Assembly: GCF_014196715.1 (NCBI RefSeq)
Contig: NZ_JACIEF010000002.1
Location: 496,001 to 560,000, forward strand
Direction of reading: 5' to 3'
DNA: 64,000 bases
Origin: Pedobacter zeae
Lineage (GTDB): Bacteria > Bacteroidota > Bacteroidia > Sphingobacteriales > Sphingobacteriaceae
Numbering within the stretch: the first letter of the stretch is position 1; each line of letters opens with the position of its first letter. The notes beneath the pieces are model-generated. The model saw only the letters and a program-made list of their open reading frames with translations, searched no databases and was not told the origin of the DNA. This document shows, piece after piece, positions 54,558 to 63,951 of the stretch. A program made the position numbers and the translations under genes.

Positions 54558-57482
54558 ATGAGCAGAATTTTTACACAGATCTTCTACGTGTTATTATTGA
54601 TGTGCACAATTAGTATTGTGGCACAGGCACAGAGCATTACGGTTAGCGGTACCGTAAAAGATAAGCAATCGAAAGAAGGCCTGGCAGGCGTAAGTTTAAC
54701 CATCAAAGGCCAGCCGGGTGGTACGGCATCCACTGCCAATGGTAATTTCAGCTTTAGCACAACGGCAAAAGTCCCTTTTACTTTAGTTGCCTCTTATGTG
54801 GGTTATGGTACGGTAGAACAGCAGGTAACAGGCAGTACAACAGGTATTAACCTGGAGTTGGAAACGGCTGTGGTATTGGGTGGCGATGTGGTGGTTTCAG
54901 CCTCACGCACGCCCGAGCGGATCTTGGAATCGCCGGTATCAATTGAGCGTATGAGCGCTGCTACCATCAGGGAAGTTGCTGCACCTTCGTTTTATGATGC
55001 GTTAAATAATATGAAAGGTGTAGAAAGCAGTATGCAGAGTTTAACCTTTAAATCGATCAATACACGTGGTTTCAACTCAAACGGGAATACCCGTTTTAAC
55101 CAGTATATCGATGGAATGGACAACCAGGCACCCGGATTGAACTTCTCGGTGGGTAATATTGTGGGAATTACCGAACTTGATGTAGATAATGTAGAGCTTT
55201 TGCCGGGCGCTTCATCTGCCCTTTATGGTGCCGGTGGTATTAATGGTACCTTATTAATGACCTCAAAAGATCCTTTTAAATATCCTGGAGCAAGTTTTCA
55301 ATACAAAACCGGGGTAAACCACGTTAACGACGATAACAGCACCGTACAACCTTTTAATCAACTGGATGTACGAATGGCAAAATCATGGAATAATAAGTTC
55401 GGGGTAAAAGCAGCATTTTCATTCCTCCAGGCCAAAGATTGGTACGGAAACAACTATTCGAATTTCGACAGGGTGGCAAGAACTGCCAAATCGGGTGATC
55501 GAAACAGCGATCCAAATTACGACGGGATAAACAGCTATGGCGACGAGGTGAGCCAAAACATGCGTAATGTGGCCTTAAGTGTGCAAAATGCAACTATTTC
55601 TGGCATAAATGCAGGTTCTGGTGGTTTAATTCCCAATATTAAATCGACCATGGACGGTGCTTTTGGGGCGGCTATTCCAAATGCCGCACAACAGGCTGGC
55701 TTTTTGGCCAGTTTACCTGCAGCTTTACGCCCGGCGGTTCAGAACTATTTCCCATTTTATGTCGGCTTAAAAGCTGGTTTAATTCCTGATCAGAATATTT
55801 CCAGAACAGGCTATAATGAAGAAAACCTGGTTGATTACAGTACCAAATCGCTAAAAGTATCAGGAGCATTGTATTATAATATCAGCAATACGGTGCAAGC
55901 AGTAGCATTGGCCAACTGGGGTACCGGAACTTCGGTTTATACCGGTTCTGACCGTTATTCTTTGCGTAACTTTAATATTGGTCAGTATAAATTAGAGATA
56001 AAGGGTGATGACTTTTTTGTGAAAGCCTATACGACTCAGGAGCGCTCGGGCGATTCTTATATTTCTTCTATTTTGGGCAGTTATATCAACGAAATATCCA
56101 AACCCTCAACAAGCTGGTTTCCGCAGTATATTGGTAACTATGTTGGTGCAAGGGCCGCAGGACAGAATGATGCTGCTGCACATGCATTTGCCAGGGGAAT
56201 TGCCAATCAGGGCCGTTTTGAACCCGGAAGTCCGCAGTATGAAGTTGCTAAAGATAAAGTGATGAATACCACCATCAGTGCAACCAGTATCAATTCTGCT
56301 GATCCTTCAAAAAGTGTTTACGGAGCGAAATTCGATGATAAATCAAACCTGTATCACTATGAGGGTATGTACAACTTTACCAACCTTTTCGATAAGGTGG
56401 TAGAATTTCAGGTGGGCGCATCTTATCGTTTATATGACTTAAATTCGGCAGGTACCATTTTTAACGATTTAAATGAATCTATCGATATTAAAGAGTACGG
56501 TGCGTTTGCACAAATTGGTAAAAAACTTTTTAACGATAAGGTTAAATTTACTTTTGCAGGCCGTTACGATAAAAGCCAGAATTTTGAGGGCAGGTTTACC
56601 CCAAGGATAACAGGGGTGTTCACGGTGGCTAAAAACAACAACATCAGGGTTTCTTACCAAACCGGTTACCGTAACCCTACCACACAGAACCAGTATATTG
56701 ATCTTTCGGTGGGCGGAGGCTCTCAAAGGCTGATCGGTGGTTTGCCAGAAATTATGTTCAGTAAATACCATCTTGATACCAATAAACCCTATACTGACGT
56801 AAGTTACCGGGCATTTTTGGCTTCTGCCGCTGCTACCGGTACGCCTAATCCGGCCCTTTTACAACAGTATAACTTCGACTCGAGGGGCGTACGCCCGGAG
56901 AGTGTTCAATCTTATGAATTAGGTTACAAAGGATTGCTGCTCCCTAATTTATTGGTTGATGCTTACGGTTATTACAATATCTATAAAGATTTTATTACCG
57001 CGGTTGATGTTTATCAGAATGTTGGCGGAAGTTTTGTAAAATTCGGCGTTCCGGTTAATGCCGAGGGTGAAGTAACTTCTTACGGTGCAGCTTTAGGTCT
57101 TGATTACCTGGTAGGCAAATGGAATGTAAGCGGTAACGTTTCTTACAACCAGATTGGTGATTTGCCGGCCAATTACATTAATGATTTCAATACGCCTAAA
57201 ATCCGCTATAACCTGGGATTGGGTAATAAAGAAATTATTAAAAACTTTGGTTTCAACCTGGCTTACCGCTGGCAGGATCAATTCTATTGGAATTCTTCAT
57301 TTGCATCGGGTCAGGTACCTGCATACAGCTCTTTGGATGCGCAGGTGAGTTTAAGAATACCGTCGGTACAATCGGTAATTAAATTGGGCGGTTCCAATGT
57401 GCTCAATAAATATTATTTCACTTCTTATGGAAATCCATCGGCTGGGGCAATCTATTATGTTGGGTTGAGCTTTAATCCATAG
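54558..57482 (+). CDS. TonB-dependent receptor with CarboxypepD_reg-like domain
   Basis: 974 residues. Signal peptide about 1-25 (VAQAQS), Ig-like CarboxypepD_reg domain (about 28-108), plug (about 115-230) with VVVSASRTPERILESPVSIERM and GVESSMQSL, then the 22-strand barrel ending VGLSFNP with a C-terminal aromatic. It carries no SusD partner, so it is a stand-alone receptor rather than a SusCD pair. Ligand unknown. Its upstream region has a 12-bp palindrome CTAACTAGTTAG (54525-54536) just before the gene. Confidence 0.9.
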   Translation: MSRIFTQIFYVLLLMCTISIVAQAQSITVSGTVKDKQSKEGLAGVSLTIKGQPGGTASTANGNFSFSTTAKVPFTLVASYVGYGTVEQQVTGSTTGINLELETAVVLGGDVVVSASRTPERILESPVSIERMSAATIREVAAPSFYDALNNMKGVESSMQSLTFKSINTRGFNSNGNTRFNQYIDGMDNQAPGLNFSVGNIVGITELDVDNVELLPGASSALYGAGGINGTLLMTSKDPFKYPGASFQYKTGVNHVNDDNSTVQPFNQLDVRMAKSWNNKFGVKAAFSFLQAKDWYGNNYSNFDRVARTAKSGDRNSDPNYDGINSYGDEVSQNMRNVALSVQNATISGINAGSGGLIPNIKSTMDGAFGAAIPNAAQQAGFLASLPAALRPAVQNYFPFYVGLKAGLIPDQNISRTGYNEENLVDYSTKSLKVSGALYYNISNTVQAVALANWGTGTSVYTGSDRYSLRNFNIGQYKLEIKGDDFFVKAYTTQERSGDSYISSILGSYINEISKPSTSWFPQYIGNYVGARAAGQNDAAAHAFARGIANQGRFEPGSPQYEVAKDKVMNTTISATSINSADPSKSVYGAKFDDKSNLYHYEGMYNFTNLFDKVVEFQVGASYRLYDLNSAGTIFNDLNESIDIKEYGAFAQIGKKLFNDKVKFTFAGRYDKSQNFEGRFTPRITGVFTVAKNNNIRVSYQTGYRNPTTQNQYIDLSVGGGSQRLIGGLPEIMFSKYHLDTNKPYTDVSYRAFLASAAATGTPNPALLQQYNFDSRGVRPESVQSYELGYKGLLLPNLLVDAYGYYNIYKDFITAVDVYQNVGGSFVKFGVPVNAEGEVTSYGAALGLDYLVGKWNVSGNVSYNQIGDLPANYINDFNTPKIRYNLGLGNKEIIKNFGFNLAYRWQDQFYWNSSFASGQVPAYSSLDAQVSLRIPSVQSVIKLGGSNVLNKYYFTSYGNPSAGAIYYVGLSFNP

Positions 57483-57504
57483 CAAAATATTTGAGTTTTG
57501 AGTG

Positions 57505-57540
57505 GCCCTCTGTATATATCATGTACAGGGGGCTTTTTTT
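57505..57540 (+). terminator. Terminator after the TonB receptor gene
   Basis: GCCCTCTGTA / TACAGGGGGC imperfect 10-bp stem (one mismatch) with a 9-nt loop and a seven-T run. Confidence 0.85.
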
Positions 57541-57705
57541 GCTATTAAACAGCTGGTTGAGGGTTGTGGGCATCGAGCGCTGCGGTTAAATCTTCTGTAA
57601 TTAAATTCTTGATTTAAGGATCTTAGTGTAAATAATACACTTTAATCAACAGGCCTTGAAAAAAAGCTTGGTCCCTTTTAATAAAATATTTGTATTATAG
57701 TACTT

Positions 57706-57725
57706 TCTTAGTGCCTCGTGGTTTA
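57706..57725 (+). repeat. CTTAGTG/CTCGTGG-type dispersed repeat remnant
   Basis: CTTAGTGCCTCGTGGTTTAA resembles the CTTYGTG-rich half of the ftsW-murG spacer (22560-22620), so the two sites look like members of one low-complexity intergenic repeat family. Confidence 0.45.
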
Positions 57726-57756
57726 AGAGGTATGAATTTTAAATTTGAAAACAAGG

Positions 57757-60219
57757 ATGGAAGCGCAAAACGACAAACCTAATGAGACAGGTGATCTGAT
57801 CGAAAAGGAACAGGAAATACAGCATTTAAACAATCCAGTTGATATATCGGTAAAACCAATTGTTAAACAGTACCTTGGGGCAGTTAAAAGGGTGAAAAAA
57901 GAAGGCAACCGCTTTTATTTTTCGGATGGAGATGCCAGGGTAGAAGTAAGGGTAGTGAGCGACGATATTATCAGGGTGCGCCTGGCACCGCATGGTGTTT
58001 TCCTCGATGATTTTTCTTATGCCGTACCGGAAGTAGACCATAAAGTTTCGGTGTTTAAGATGCAGGAACAAGACGATCATTATACCATTTCTACACATGC
58101 CGTAACCTGTAAAATAGAAAAAGCCAATTTCCATATCTCTTTTTACGATAATATCACCAACATGTTGATGGTTGATGAAGCCAATCCCATGCATTGGGAA
58201 GAGAATGTCGATTTTGGTGGCTATTATATTTATGCTACTAAAAAATGCCACCCTGAAGAAAATTTCTTTGGTTTAGGAGATAAATCGGGCAATTTTAACC
58301 TTCGTGGCCGGCGTTTCGAAAACTGGAACACGGATGCCTACTCGTATGGTTGGAACCAGGATCCGCTTTACCGTACCATCCCTTTCTATATCGGTTTGCA
58401 TAACCAGGCGGCATACGGCATATTTTTCGATAATACGTTTAAATCGTATTTTGATTTTGGTGCCGAAGATGTAAATAAAACCAGTTTCTGGGCAGATGGG
58501 GGCGAACTGCAGTATTATTATATCCACGGGCCCCATATTATGGACGTGGTAAAACGTTATGCAACATTAACCGGAACCCACCCGATGCCTCCAAAATGGA
58601 CTTTAGGTTATCAGCAATGCCGTTGGAGCTATTACCCCGAATCGAAGGTTAAAGAAATTGCCAAACAGTTCAGGGAAAGGAAAATTCCTTGTGATGCCAT
58701 TTACCTCGATATCGATTATATGGATGGCTATCGCTGTTTTACCTGGAACAAAAAATATTTTCCTGATCCCCGGAAGATGATCAAAGAACTGTCTGACGAC
58801 GGTTTTAAAACTGTTGTCATGATCGACCCGGGAATTAAAGTTGACGACGATTACTGGGTTTTTAAAGAAGGTAAAGAGAAAAGGTTTTTCTGTCGCCGTA
58901 GCGACGATTATTATATGGAAGGGCATGTTTGGCCGGGCCGTTGCCAGTTCCCTGATTTTACCAACCCTAAAGTACGTGCCTGGTGGGGAAACCTGTACAA
59001 AGAACTGGTAGATATGGGTGTGGCAGGTTTCTGGAACGATATGAATGAGCCTGCCGTATTTGGTTCGGGCACTTTCCCTAACGATGTACGCCATAATTAC
59101 GATGGTTACCGGGGTTCGCATCGTAAAGCACATAATGTTTATGGTATGCAGATGGTGCGTTCTACTTACGAAGGGCTTAAAAAGCTGATGCGCAATAAAC
59201 GCCCGTTTACCATTACAAGAGCAGGTTATTCGGGTATGCAGCGTTACGCCAGTGTGTGGACGGGTGATAATATTGCAACCTGGGAGCACCTGAAGATCGG
59301 TAATATCCAGTGCCAGCGTTTATCCGTTTCAGGCGTACCGTTCTGCGGTACCGATATTGGCGGTTTTAGCGGAGAGCCTGATGGAGAACTATTTGCCCGC
59401 TGGATCCAGTTGGGAACTTTTTCGCCATTTATGCGTGCACACTCTGCCGGCGATACTGCCGAGCGCGAGCCTTGGAGCTTTGGCCAGTTTTTCGAAGATA
59501 TTAACCGCAAGTTTATCGAACTAAGGTACCGCTTAATGCCTTATCTGTATTCTGTTTTTTGGGAGCACCATCGTTATGGCTTTCCGATTTTAAGGCCACT
59601 GGTCATGCTCGAACAGGAAAATATCAGTAACAGTTTCCGTCAGGATGAATTTTGCTATGGCGATAAATTATTGATCTGCCCTGTTTTAGAACAAGGTGCA
59701 ATATCGAGAAGGGTTTACCTGCCAAAAGGTACCTGGTACAATTTCTGGACCAACGAAATTTTGAACGGAGGTAACGAATATACCGTTGATGCCAAAATAG
59801 ACAGCATGCCGATGTTTGTGCGTGCAGGTTCCGTTTTACCAGAGTATCCGGTAATGCAATATGTAGATGAAAAATCGATTACGGAAGTAATCCTGAACAT
59901 TTACCATAGCGATTACGAAGTGAACTCGTATATGTATGAAGATCATGGCGATACCTTTGCTTATGAACAGGATATTTACCTCGAAAAGAAATTTACCGTT
60001 AAAGGTGATAACCTGGTTATTAAGGTAAATCAGCGTAATGAGGGGTTATATACGCCTAACTACGAGTTTTATGTTTGCAATATTATCGGCGTAAAATTCC
60101 AGGTTAAGAAAATCATTGTCGATAACAAAGAGGTGAAAGATTTTTATACCGACGATCAAAACATCCTGCATTTCAAGTGCAATAAAAATTTCTCGGAAAT
60201 TCAGATATTAAGTCTGTAA
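57757..60219 (+). CDS. GH31 family alpha-glucosidase
   Basis: 820 residues from ATG 57757; the in-frame TTG at 57745 is an alternative. No signal peptide, so cytoplasmic. N-terminal beta-sandwich (about 40-230), then the TIM barrel with nucleophile D428 in GFWNDMNEP, RAGYSGMQRYASVWTGDN, GTDIGGFSGEP and the acid/base region FMRAHSAGDTAEREPW, then two C-terminal beta domains. Hydrolyses terminal alpha-glucosidic bonds. Followed 59 nt later by the branching-enzyme gene with a hairpin between, which suggests a role in glycogen or maltodextrin handling. Confidence 0.95.
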   Translation: MEAQNDKPNETGDLIEKEQEIQHLNNPVDISVKPIVKQYLGAVKRVKKEGNRFYFSDGDARVEVRVVSDDIIRVRLAPHGVFLDDFSYAVPEVDHKVSVFKMQEQDDHYTISTHAVTCKIEKANFHISFYDNITNMLMVDEANPMHWEENVDFGGYYIYATKKCHPEENFFGLGDKSGNFNLRGRRFENWNTDAYSYGWNQDPLYRTIPFYIGLHNQAAYGIFFDNTFKSYFDFGAEDVNKTSFWADGGELQYYYIHGPHIMDVVKRYATLTGTHPMPPKWTLGYQQCRWSYYPESKVKEIAKQFRERKIPCDAIYLDIDYMDGYRCFTWNKKYFPDPRKMIKELSDDGFKTVVMIDPGIKVDDDYWVFKEGKEKRFFCRRSDDYYMEGHVWPGRCQFPDFTNPKVRAWWGNLYKELVDMGVAGFWNDMNEPAVFGSGTFPNDVRHNYDGYRGSHRKAHNVYGMQMVRSTYEGLKKLMRNKRPFTITRAGYSGMQRYASVWTGDNIATWEHLKIGNIQCQRLSVSGVPFCGTDIGGFSGEPDGELFARWIQLGTFSPFMRAHSAGDTAEREPWSFGQFFEDINRKFIELRYRLMPYLYSVFWEHHRYGFPILRPLVMLEQENISNSFRQDEFCYGDKLLICPVLEQGAISRRVYLPKGTWYNFWTNEILNGGNEYTVDAKIDSMPMFVRAGSVLPEYPVMQYVDEKSITEVILNIYHSDYEVNSYMYEDHGDTFAYEQDIYLEKKFTVKGDNLVIKVNQRNEGLYTPNYEFYVCNIIGVKFQVKKIIVDNKEVKDFYTDDQNILHFKCNKNFSEIQILSL

Positions 60220-60224
60220 CATTT

Positions 60225-60258
60225 AGCCCCAAATGCTGTTTAGTGTTTGGGGCTTCAT
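60225..60258 (+). terminator. Hairpin between the GH31 gene and glgB
   Basis: AGCCCCAAA / TTTGGGGCT nine-base perfect stem with a 12-nt loop. The T-run after it is interrupted (TCATTT), so it may be a partial terminator that leaves some read-through into glgB. Confidence 0.6.
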
Positions 60259-60278
60259 TTATCTAGCCAAAAATACCT

Positions 60279-62240
60279 ATGTCAGCAAAAAAAGTTCCTG
60301 CAAAAAAAGCAGCGTTACCTAAAATCGATAAGAAAAAATCCGTTTGGGTACACAGTTTATTTACCGATTACGACATTGATCTTTTTCTTGTTGGAAAACA
60401 TTTTAGACTGTACGAAAAAATGGGTTCCCATTTGATTACGGTTGAGGCTACCCCCGGCACCTATTTTTCTGTTTGGGCACCCAATGCCACCAGGGTTAAC
60501 GTAGTAGGTAATTTTAACGATTGGGATAACAGTTCACATCAGCTGTACAAACGTTGGGATAAATCGGGTATCTGGGAAGGTTTTATTCCGGGTATTGCCA
60601 AAGGCGAAGTCTATAAATATTTTGTAAAGGGATTCGACGGATCTGAACACCTGAAAGGCGATCCCTATGCCCGCAAGTGGGAGCACCCGCCGCAAACGGC
60701 CAGTATAGTTTGGGATACCGACTATACCTGGAAAGATAAAGCCTGGCTTAATAAAAGGGAAAAATTAAATGCTTTAGACCAACCCATTTCTGTTTACGAA
60801 ATACATTTGGGCTCCTGGGAACGCGATCCGGATAATCCCGACCGTGTTTTAAACTGCAGGGAGGTAGCCGGCAGGCTTGTGCCTTATGTTAAAGAAATGG
60901 GCTTTACCCATGTAGAGCTGATGCCCGTTATGGAATTTCCTTTTTTTCCGAGCTGGGGCTATCAGATTACCGGGTATTTTGGAGCAAGCTCCCGTTATGG
61001 CTCCCCGCAGGACTTAATGTACCTGATTAATGAATTACACAGGGCCGATATTGCTGTAATATTGGATTGGGTTCCTTCGCATTTTCCTGGCGATAGGCAT
61101 GGTTTATATGAATTTGACGGAACCCATCTGTACGAACATGCCGATATGCGGAAAGGTTTCCACCCTGATTGGAAATCGTATATCTTCAACTACGACCGTA
61201 ACGAGGTCCGTTCTTTTCTCATCAGTAACGCCATGTTTTGGCTGGACCAATACCATGCAGATGGTTTAAGGGTTGATGCTGTGGCCTCAATGTTATATTT
61301 TAATTTCTCGAGAGAAGATGCCGATGCTGCAACCAACCAATACGGGGGAAGTGAAAATATTGGTGCCATCCAGTTTCTTCAGGATCTGAATGTAGCGGTT
61401 TACGGCCATTTTAAAGGTGTGCAAACCATTGCCGAAGAAAGCAGCACCTATCCGGGGGTAACCCATCCGGTGCATCATGGCGGACTGGGTTTCGGCATGA
61501 AGTGGATGATGGGTTGGATGAACGATACCCTGAAATATTTTAAAGTAGATACGCTCGGACGGAAACATCATCACCATCAATTAAGTTTTAGCATGACTTA
61601 TGCTTTTACTGAAAATTTTATGCTGCCTTTTTCGCATGATGAAGTGGTACATGGTAAATCGCCCATGTTATATAAAATGCCGGGCGATGATTGGCAGAAA
61701 TTTGCCAACCTGAGGGCACTTTATGGGTACATGTTTACCCATCCCGGAGCAAAATTACTGTTCATGGGCAACGAATTTGGTCAAACCAGTGAGTGGAACT
61801 TTACCCAATCGCTCGATTGGCATTTATTGCAATATGCACCGCATAAAGGCATGCAGGAAACCGTTAAAGCTTTAAATTTTCTTTACCGTAAAGAGCCTGC
61901 CCTTTATCATTTCAATTTTAGTTACGAGGGTTTCCAGTGGATTGATGCTGATAATGCCAATGAATCGGTTTTTGTGTATATGCGTAAAGGGCCAAAGGCG
62001 AAAGATACGCTGGTAATTGCCCTTAACCTTACACCGGTGGTGCGCGAGCACTATAAAATCGGCGTTCCTTTTAAAACCAAGTGGAAAGAAATTTTCAATA
62101 CCGACGATATTGTGTATTATGGCGGGGGGATCAATAACCGTGGCGATATTGTGCCTGGTTCAGAAGGTTTTAACGGGCAGGCATATTCAATCCAGGTTAA
62201 TCTACCGCCTTTAGCTGTGGTTATTTTTAAAAGTAAATAA
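60279..62240 (+). CDS. glgB: 1,4-alpha-glucan branching enzyme
   Basis: 653 residues. Introduces alpha-1,6 branches in glycogen. N-terminal CBM48 (about 55-140), GH13 barrel with catalytic D333 (GLRVDAVASM), AEES at 385-388 (acid/base Glu386 or 387), D454 in FSHDEVVHG, and C-terminal all-beta domain. The first 20 residues are Lys/Ala-rich and probably disordered. Follows the GH31 alpha-glucosidase. Confidence 0.97.
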   Translation: MSAKKVPAKKAALPKIDKKKSVWVHSLFTDYDIDLFLVGKHFRLYEKMGSHLITVEATPGTYFSVWAPNATRVNVVGNFNDWDNSSHQLYKRWDKSGIWEGFIPGIAKGEVYKYFVKGFDGSEHLKGDPYARKWEHPPQTASIVWDTDYTWKDKAWLNKREKLNALDQPISVYEIHLGSWERDPDNPDRVLNCREVAGRLVPYVKEMGFTHVELMPVMEFPFFPSWGYQITGYFGASSRYGSPQDLMYLINELHRADIAVILDWVPSHFPGDRHGLYEFDGTHLYEHADMRKGFHPDWKSYIFNYDRNEVRSFLISNAMFWLDQYHADGLRVDAVASMLYFNFSREDADAATNQYGGSENIGAIQFLQDLNVAVYGHFKGVQTIAEESSTYPGVTHPVHHGGLGFGMKWMMGWMNDTLKYFKVDTLGRKHHHHQLSFSMTYAFTENFMLPFSHDEVVHGKSPMLYKMPGDDWQKFANLRALYGYMFTHPGAKLLFMGNEFGQTSEWNFTQSLDWHLLQYAPHKGMQETVKALNFLYRKEPALYHFNFSYEGFQWIDADNANESVFVYMRKGPKAKDTLVIALNLTPVVREHYKIGVPFKTKWKEIFNTDDIVYYGGGINNRGDIVPGSEGFNGQAYSIQVNLPPLAVVIFKSK

Positions 62241-62255
62241 TTTTCGGTCGTATCT

Positions 62256-62373
62256 CACGCCAGAATTCGCTAATAAAATATACTTTTGGCGTAATATAGT
62301 TTTTTATATCACGCCAAAACTACTTAAAAATATATAGTTTTGGCGTGATATAGTTTTTTATATTTCGCCAAAA
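62256..62373. repeat. Array of 54-bp palindromic units (two complete, one degenerate)
   Basis: Two complete units TTTTGGCG-N20-CGCCAAAA at 62284-62319 and 62338-62373, spaced exactly 54 bp. A degenerate right arm CGCCAGAA at 62258-62265 lies one period upstream. The 20-nt centre is nearly the same in both (T[AG]ATATAGTTTTTTATAT). It fills the spacer between glgB and the ATPase gene, ending 41 nt before its ATG. Confidence 0.8.
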
Positions 62374-62414
62374 ATAATAAATTTATTACCTTTATTGCTA
62401 TAAATTAATGGTTT

Positions 62415-63848
62415 ATGGAAAAGGTTGTAGGTAGGATAGAGGAAAGATTGCTGTTGGGTAAGATTGAAAAATCGGGCGAGCCTGAACTCATTGCGGTATA
62501 TGGGCGCAGACGGGTTGGAAAAACTTATCTGATCAGAAATGGTTTTAGTAAAGATCTGGCATTCGAATTTTCAGGCATCCATCATGCAACTTTAACCCAA
62601 CAGCTGGAAAACTTTGCCCTGGCACTTACCCAGGCCGCAGGCGGGCTTCCACTTGCCATACCAAAAAGTTGGATGGCCGCTTTCCAGGTGCTTCGTCAAT
62701 ACCTTGTGCCTTTGGTGAAAAAGGAAAGAACAATCATTTTTATTGATGAATTTCCGTGGATCAATACTCCGCGTTCAGGGTTTTTACCTGCTTTCGAAAA
62801 CTTCTGGAACAGTTGGGCTTCCAAAGAAAAGAAACTGGTGGTGGTGATTTGCGGTTCGGCAGCTTCCTGGATGATCAATAGAGTAATCAATAACCGCGGT
62901 GGTCTGCATAACCGTGTAACCAGGAGGATCAGGTTGTTGCCCTTTACCGTTGGCGAAACAGCAGCCTATCTTAAGCAGAGAAAAATAAAGCTCGATAAAT
63001 ACCAGCTTTTACAGGTATATATGACCATGGGCGGCATTCCCCAATACCTGAAAGAAATAGAGCCAGGCGAAAGTGTTGCACAGGTGACAGACCGGTTGTT
63101 TTTTACCAAGGATGGCCTACTGCTCGAAGAATTTAAGAACCTGTATTATTCCCTGTTCGATAAAGCCGAAAACCACATCGATATTGTGCGGGCCCTGGCC
63201 AAAAAAAGTAAAGGCTTAACCCGTACAGAAATTATTAATGCCTGTAAGTTAAGCAGCGGGGGCTATGCTACGCAACTGCTCGCAGAACTGGCCGAGTCGG
63301 GTTTCATTACGCCGTATGTTCCCTTCGGTAAAAGCACCAAAGATGCATTGTATAAGCTTACCGACGAGTATTCTATTTTTTACCTGAAATTTATCGATGG
63401 CAATAAAGCAACAGGAGCCGGTACCTGGCTAAAATTTTATTCGGGTACCTCATGGAAAAGCTGGGGTGGGTACGCTTTCGAAAGCATCTGCATGAAACAC
63501 ATTTCGCAGATTAAAAAGGCAATCGGGATAGAAAATGTTTATGCTGAAATTTCGGTGTGGCGTTATCTGCCTAAAAACAAAGAGGAGCAGGGGGCACAGA
63601 TCGATCTGCTGATCGACCGGAACGATTCCTGTATCAATATCTGTGAAATGAAATTTTCGGTTGCTCCTTTTGAAATCAGCAAGTCGTATCAAAAAGAGCT
63701 GGATAACAAACTCAAGGTATTCCAATTGCAAACCGGAACAAGAAAGGCATTATTTTTAACCATGATCACCACCTATGGGGTAAAAAATGGTACAAACTAT
63801 CCGGGTTTGGTACAAAAAGAGCTTACTATGGATATACTGTTCGCCTGA
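62415..63848 (+). CDS. AAA-type ATPase with C-terminal PD-(D/E)XK-like nuclease domain (DUF234)
   Basis: 477 residues. Walker A G30-RRRVGKTYL with GR at the start, Walker B IIFIDEFPW around 112-120, arginine-rich sensor RVTRRIRLLPFT about 170-185, then winged-helix region and C-terminal domain with D397 (GAQIDLLIDR), E411 and K413 (CEMKFS), a PD-(D/E)XK triad. This matches the ATPase_2/DUF234 family of likely nucleases seen in archaea and bacteria and often thought to belong to mobile or defence elements. Preceded by the palindromic array. ATG 62415 is chosen because the ATG at 62408 meets a stop in nine codons. Confidence 0.85.
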   Translation: MEKVVGRIEERLLLGKIEKSGEPELIAVYGRRRVGKTYLIRNGFSKDLAFEFSGIHHATLTQQLENFALALTQAAGGLPLAIPKSWMAAFQVLRQYLVPLVKKERTIIFIDEFPWINTPRSGFLPAFENFWNSWASKEKKLVVVICGSAASWMINRVINNRGGLHNRVTRRIRLLPFTVGETAAYLKQRKIKLDKYQLLQVYMTMGGIPQYLKEIEPGESVAQVTDRLFFTKDGLLLEEFKNLYYSLFDKAENHIDIVRALAKKSKGLTRTEIINACKLSSGGYATQLLAELAESGFITPYVPFGKSTKDALYKLTDEYSIFYLKFIDGNKATGAGTWLKFYSGTSWKSWGGYAFESICMKHISQIKKAIGIENVYAEISVWRYLPKNKEEQGAQIDLLIDRNDSCINICEMKFSVAPFEISKSYQKELDNKLKVFQLQTGTRKALFLTMITTYGVKNGTNYPGLVQKELTMDILFA

Positions 63849-63851
63849 TTT

Positions 63852-63915
63852 TAAATAAGAAAAGCCTCCCATTGCTGGAAAGCTTTCTTAAACCCTGGAG
63901 TGGAAGCTTCCAGGG
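63852..63915 (-). ncRNA. Candidate short RNA on the minus strand, with terminator-like hairpin
   Basis: The promoter at 63951-63922 would start a transcript near 63915. The next 60 nt contain CCCTGGA/TCCAGGG (63894-63900 with 63910-63916) and a second hairpin, AAGAAAGC/GCTTTTCTT (63885-63892 region with 63857-63865 region), then TTATTTAAAA. No open frame of note. Equally, it may be only a bidirectional terminator for the ATPase gene plus a chance promoter. Confidence 0.35.
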
Positions 63916-63921
63916 CGGGTG

Positions 63922-63951
63922 CAAAGATACGATAACTCTTTTTTTCTGCAA
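63922..63951 (-). promoter_or_regulatory. Consensus Bacteroidota promoter, minus strand
   Basis: On the minus strand TTG (63951-63949), exactly 19 nt, TATCTTTG (63929-63922). This is the best match to the TTG-N19-TAnnTTTG consensus in the window. It points into the 3' end of the converging ATPase gene. Confidence 0.6.

Noticed and set aside
58603..59289. 228-codon minus-strand frame within the GH31 gene
   Set aside because: Lies opposite the GH31 catalytic domain; long antisense frames are common in such genes and it shows no family motifs.
62256..62373. Palindromic units considered as a CRISPR array
   Set aside because: Only two complete units, the intervening centres are conserved rather than unique, and no cas genes are present.
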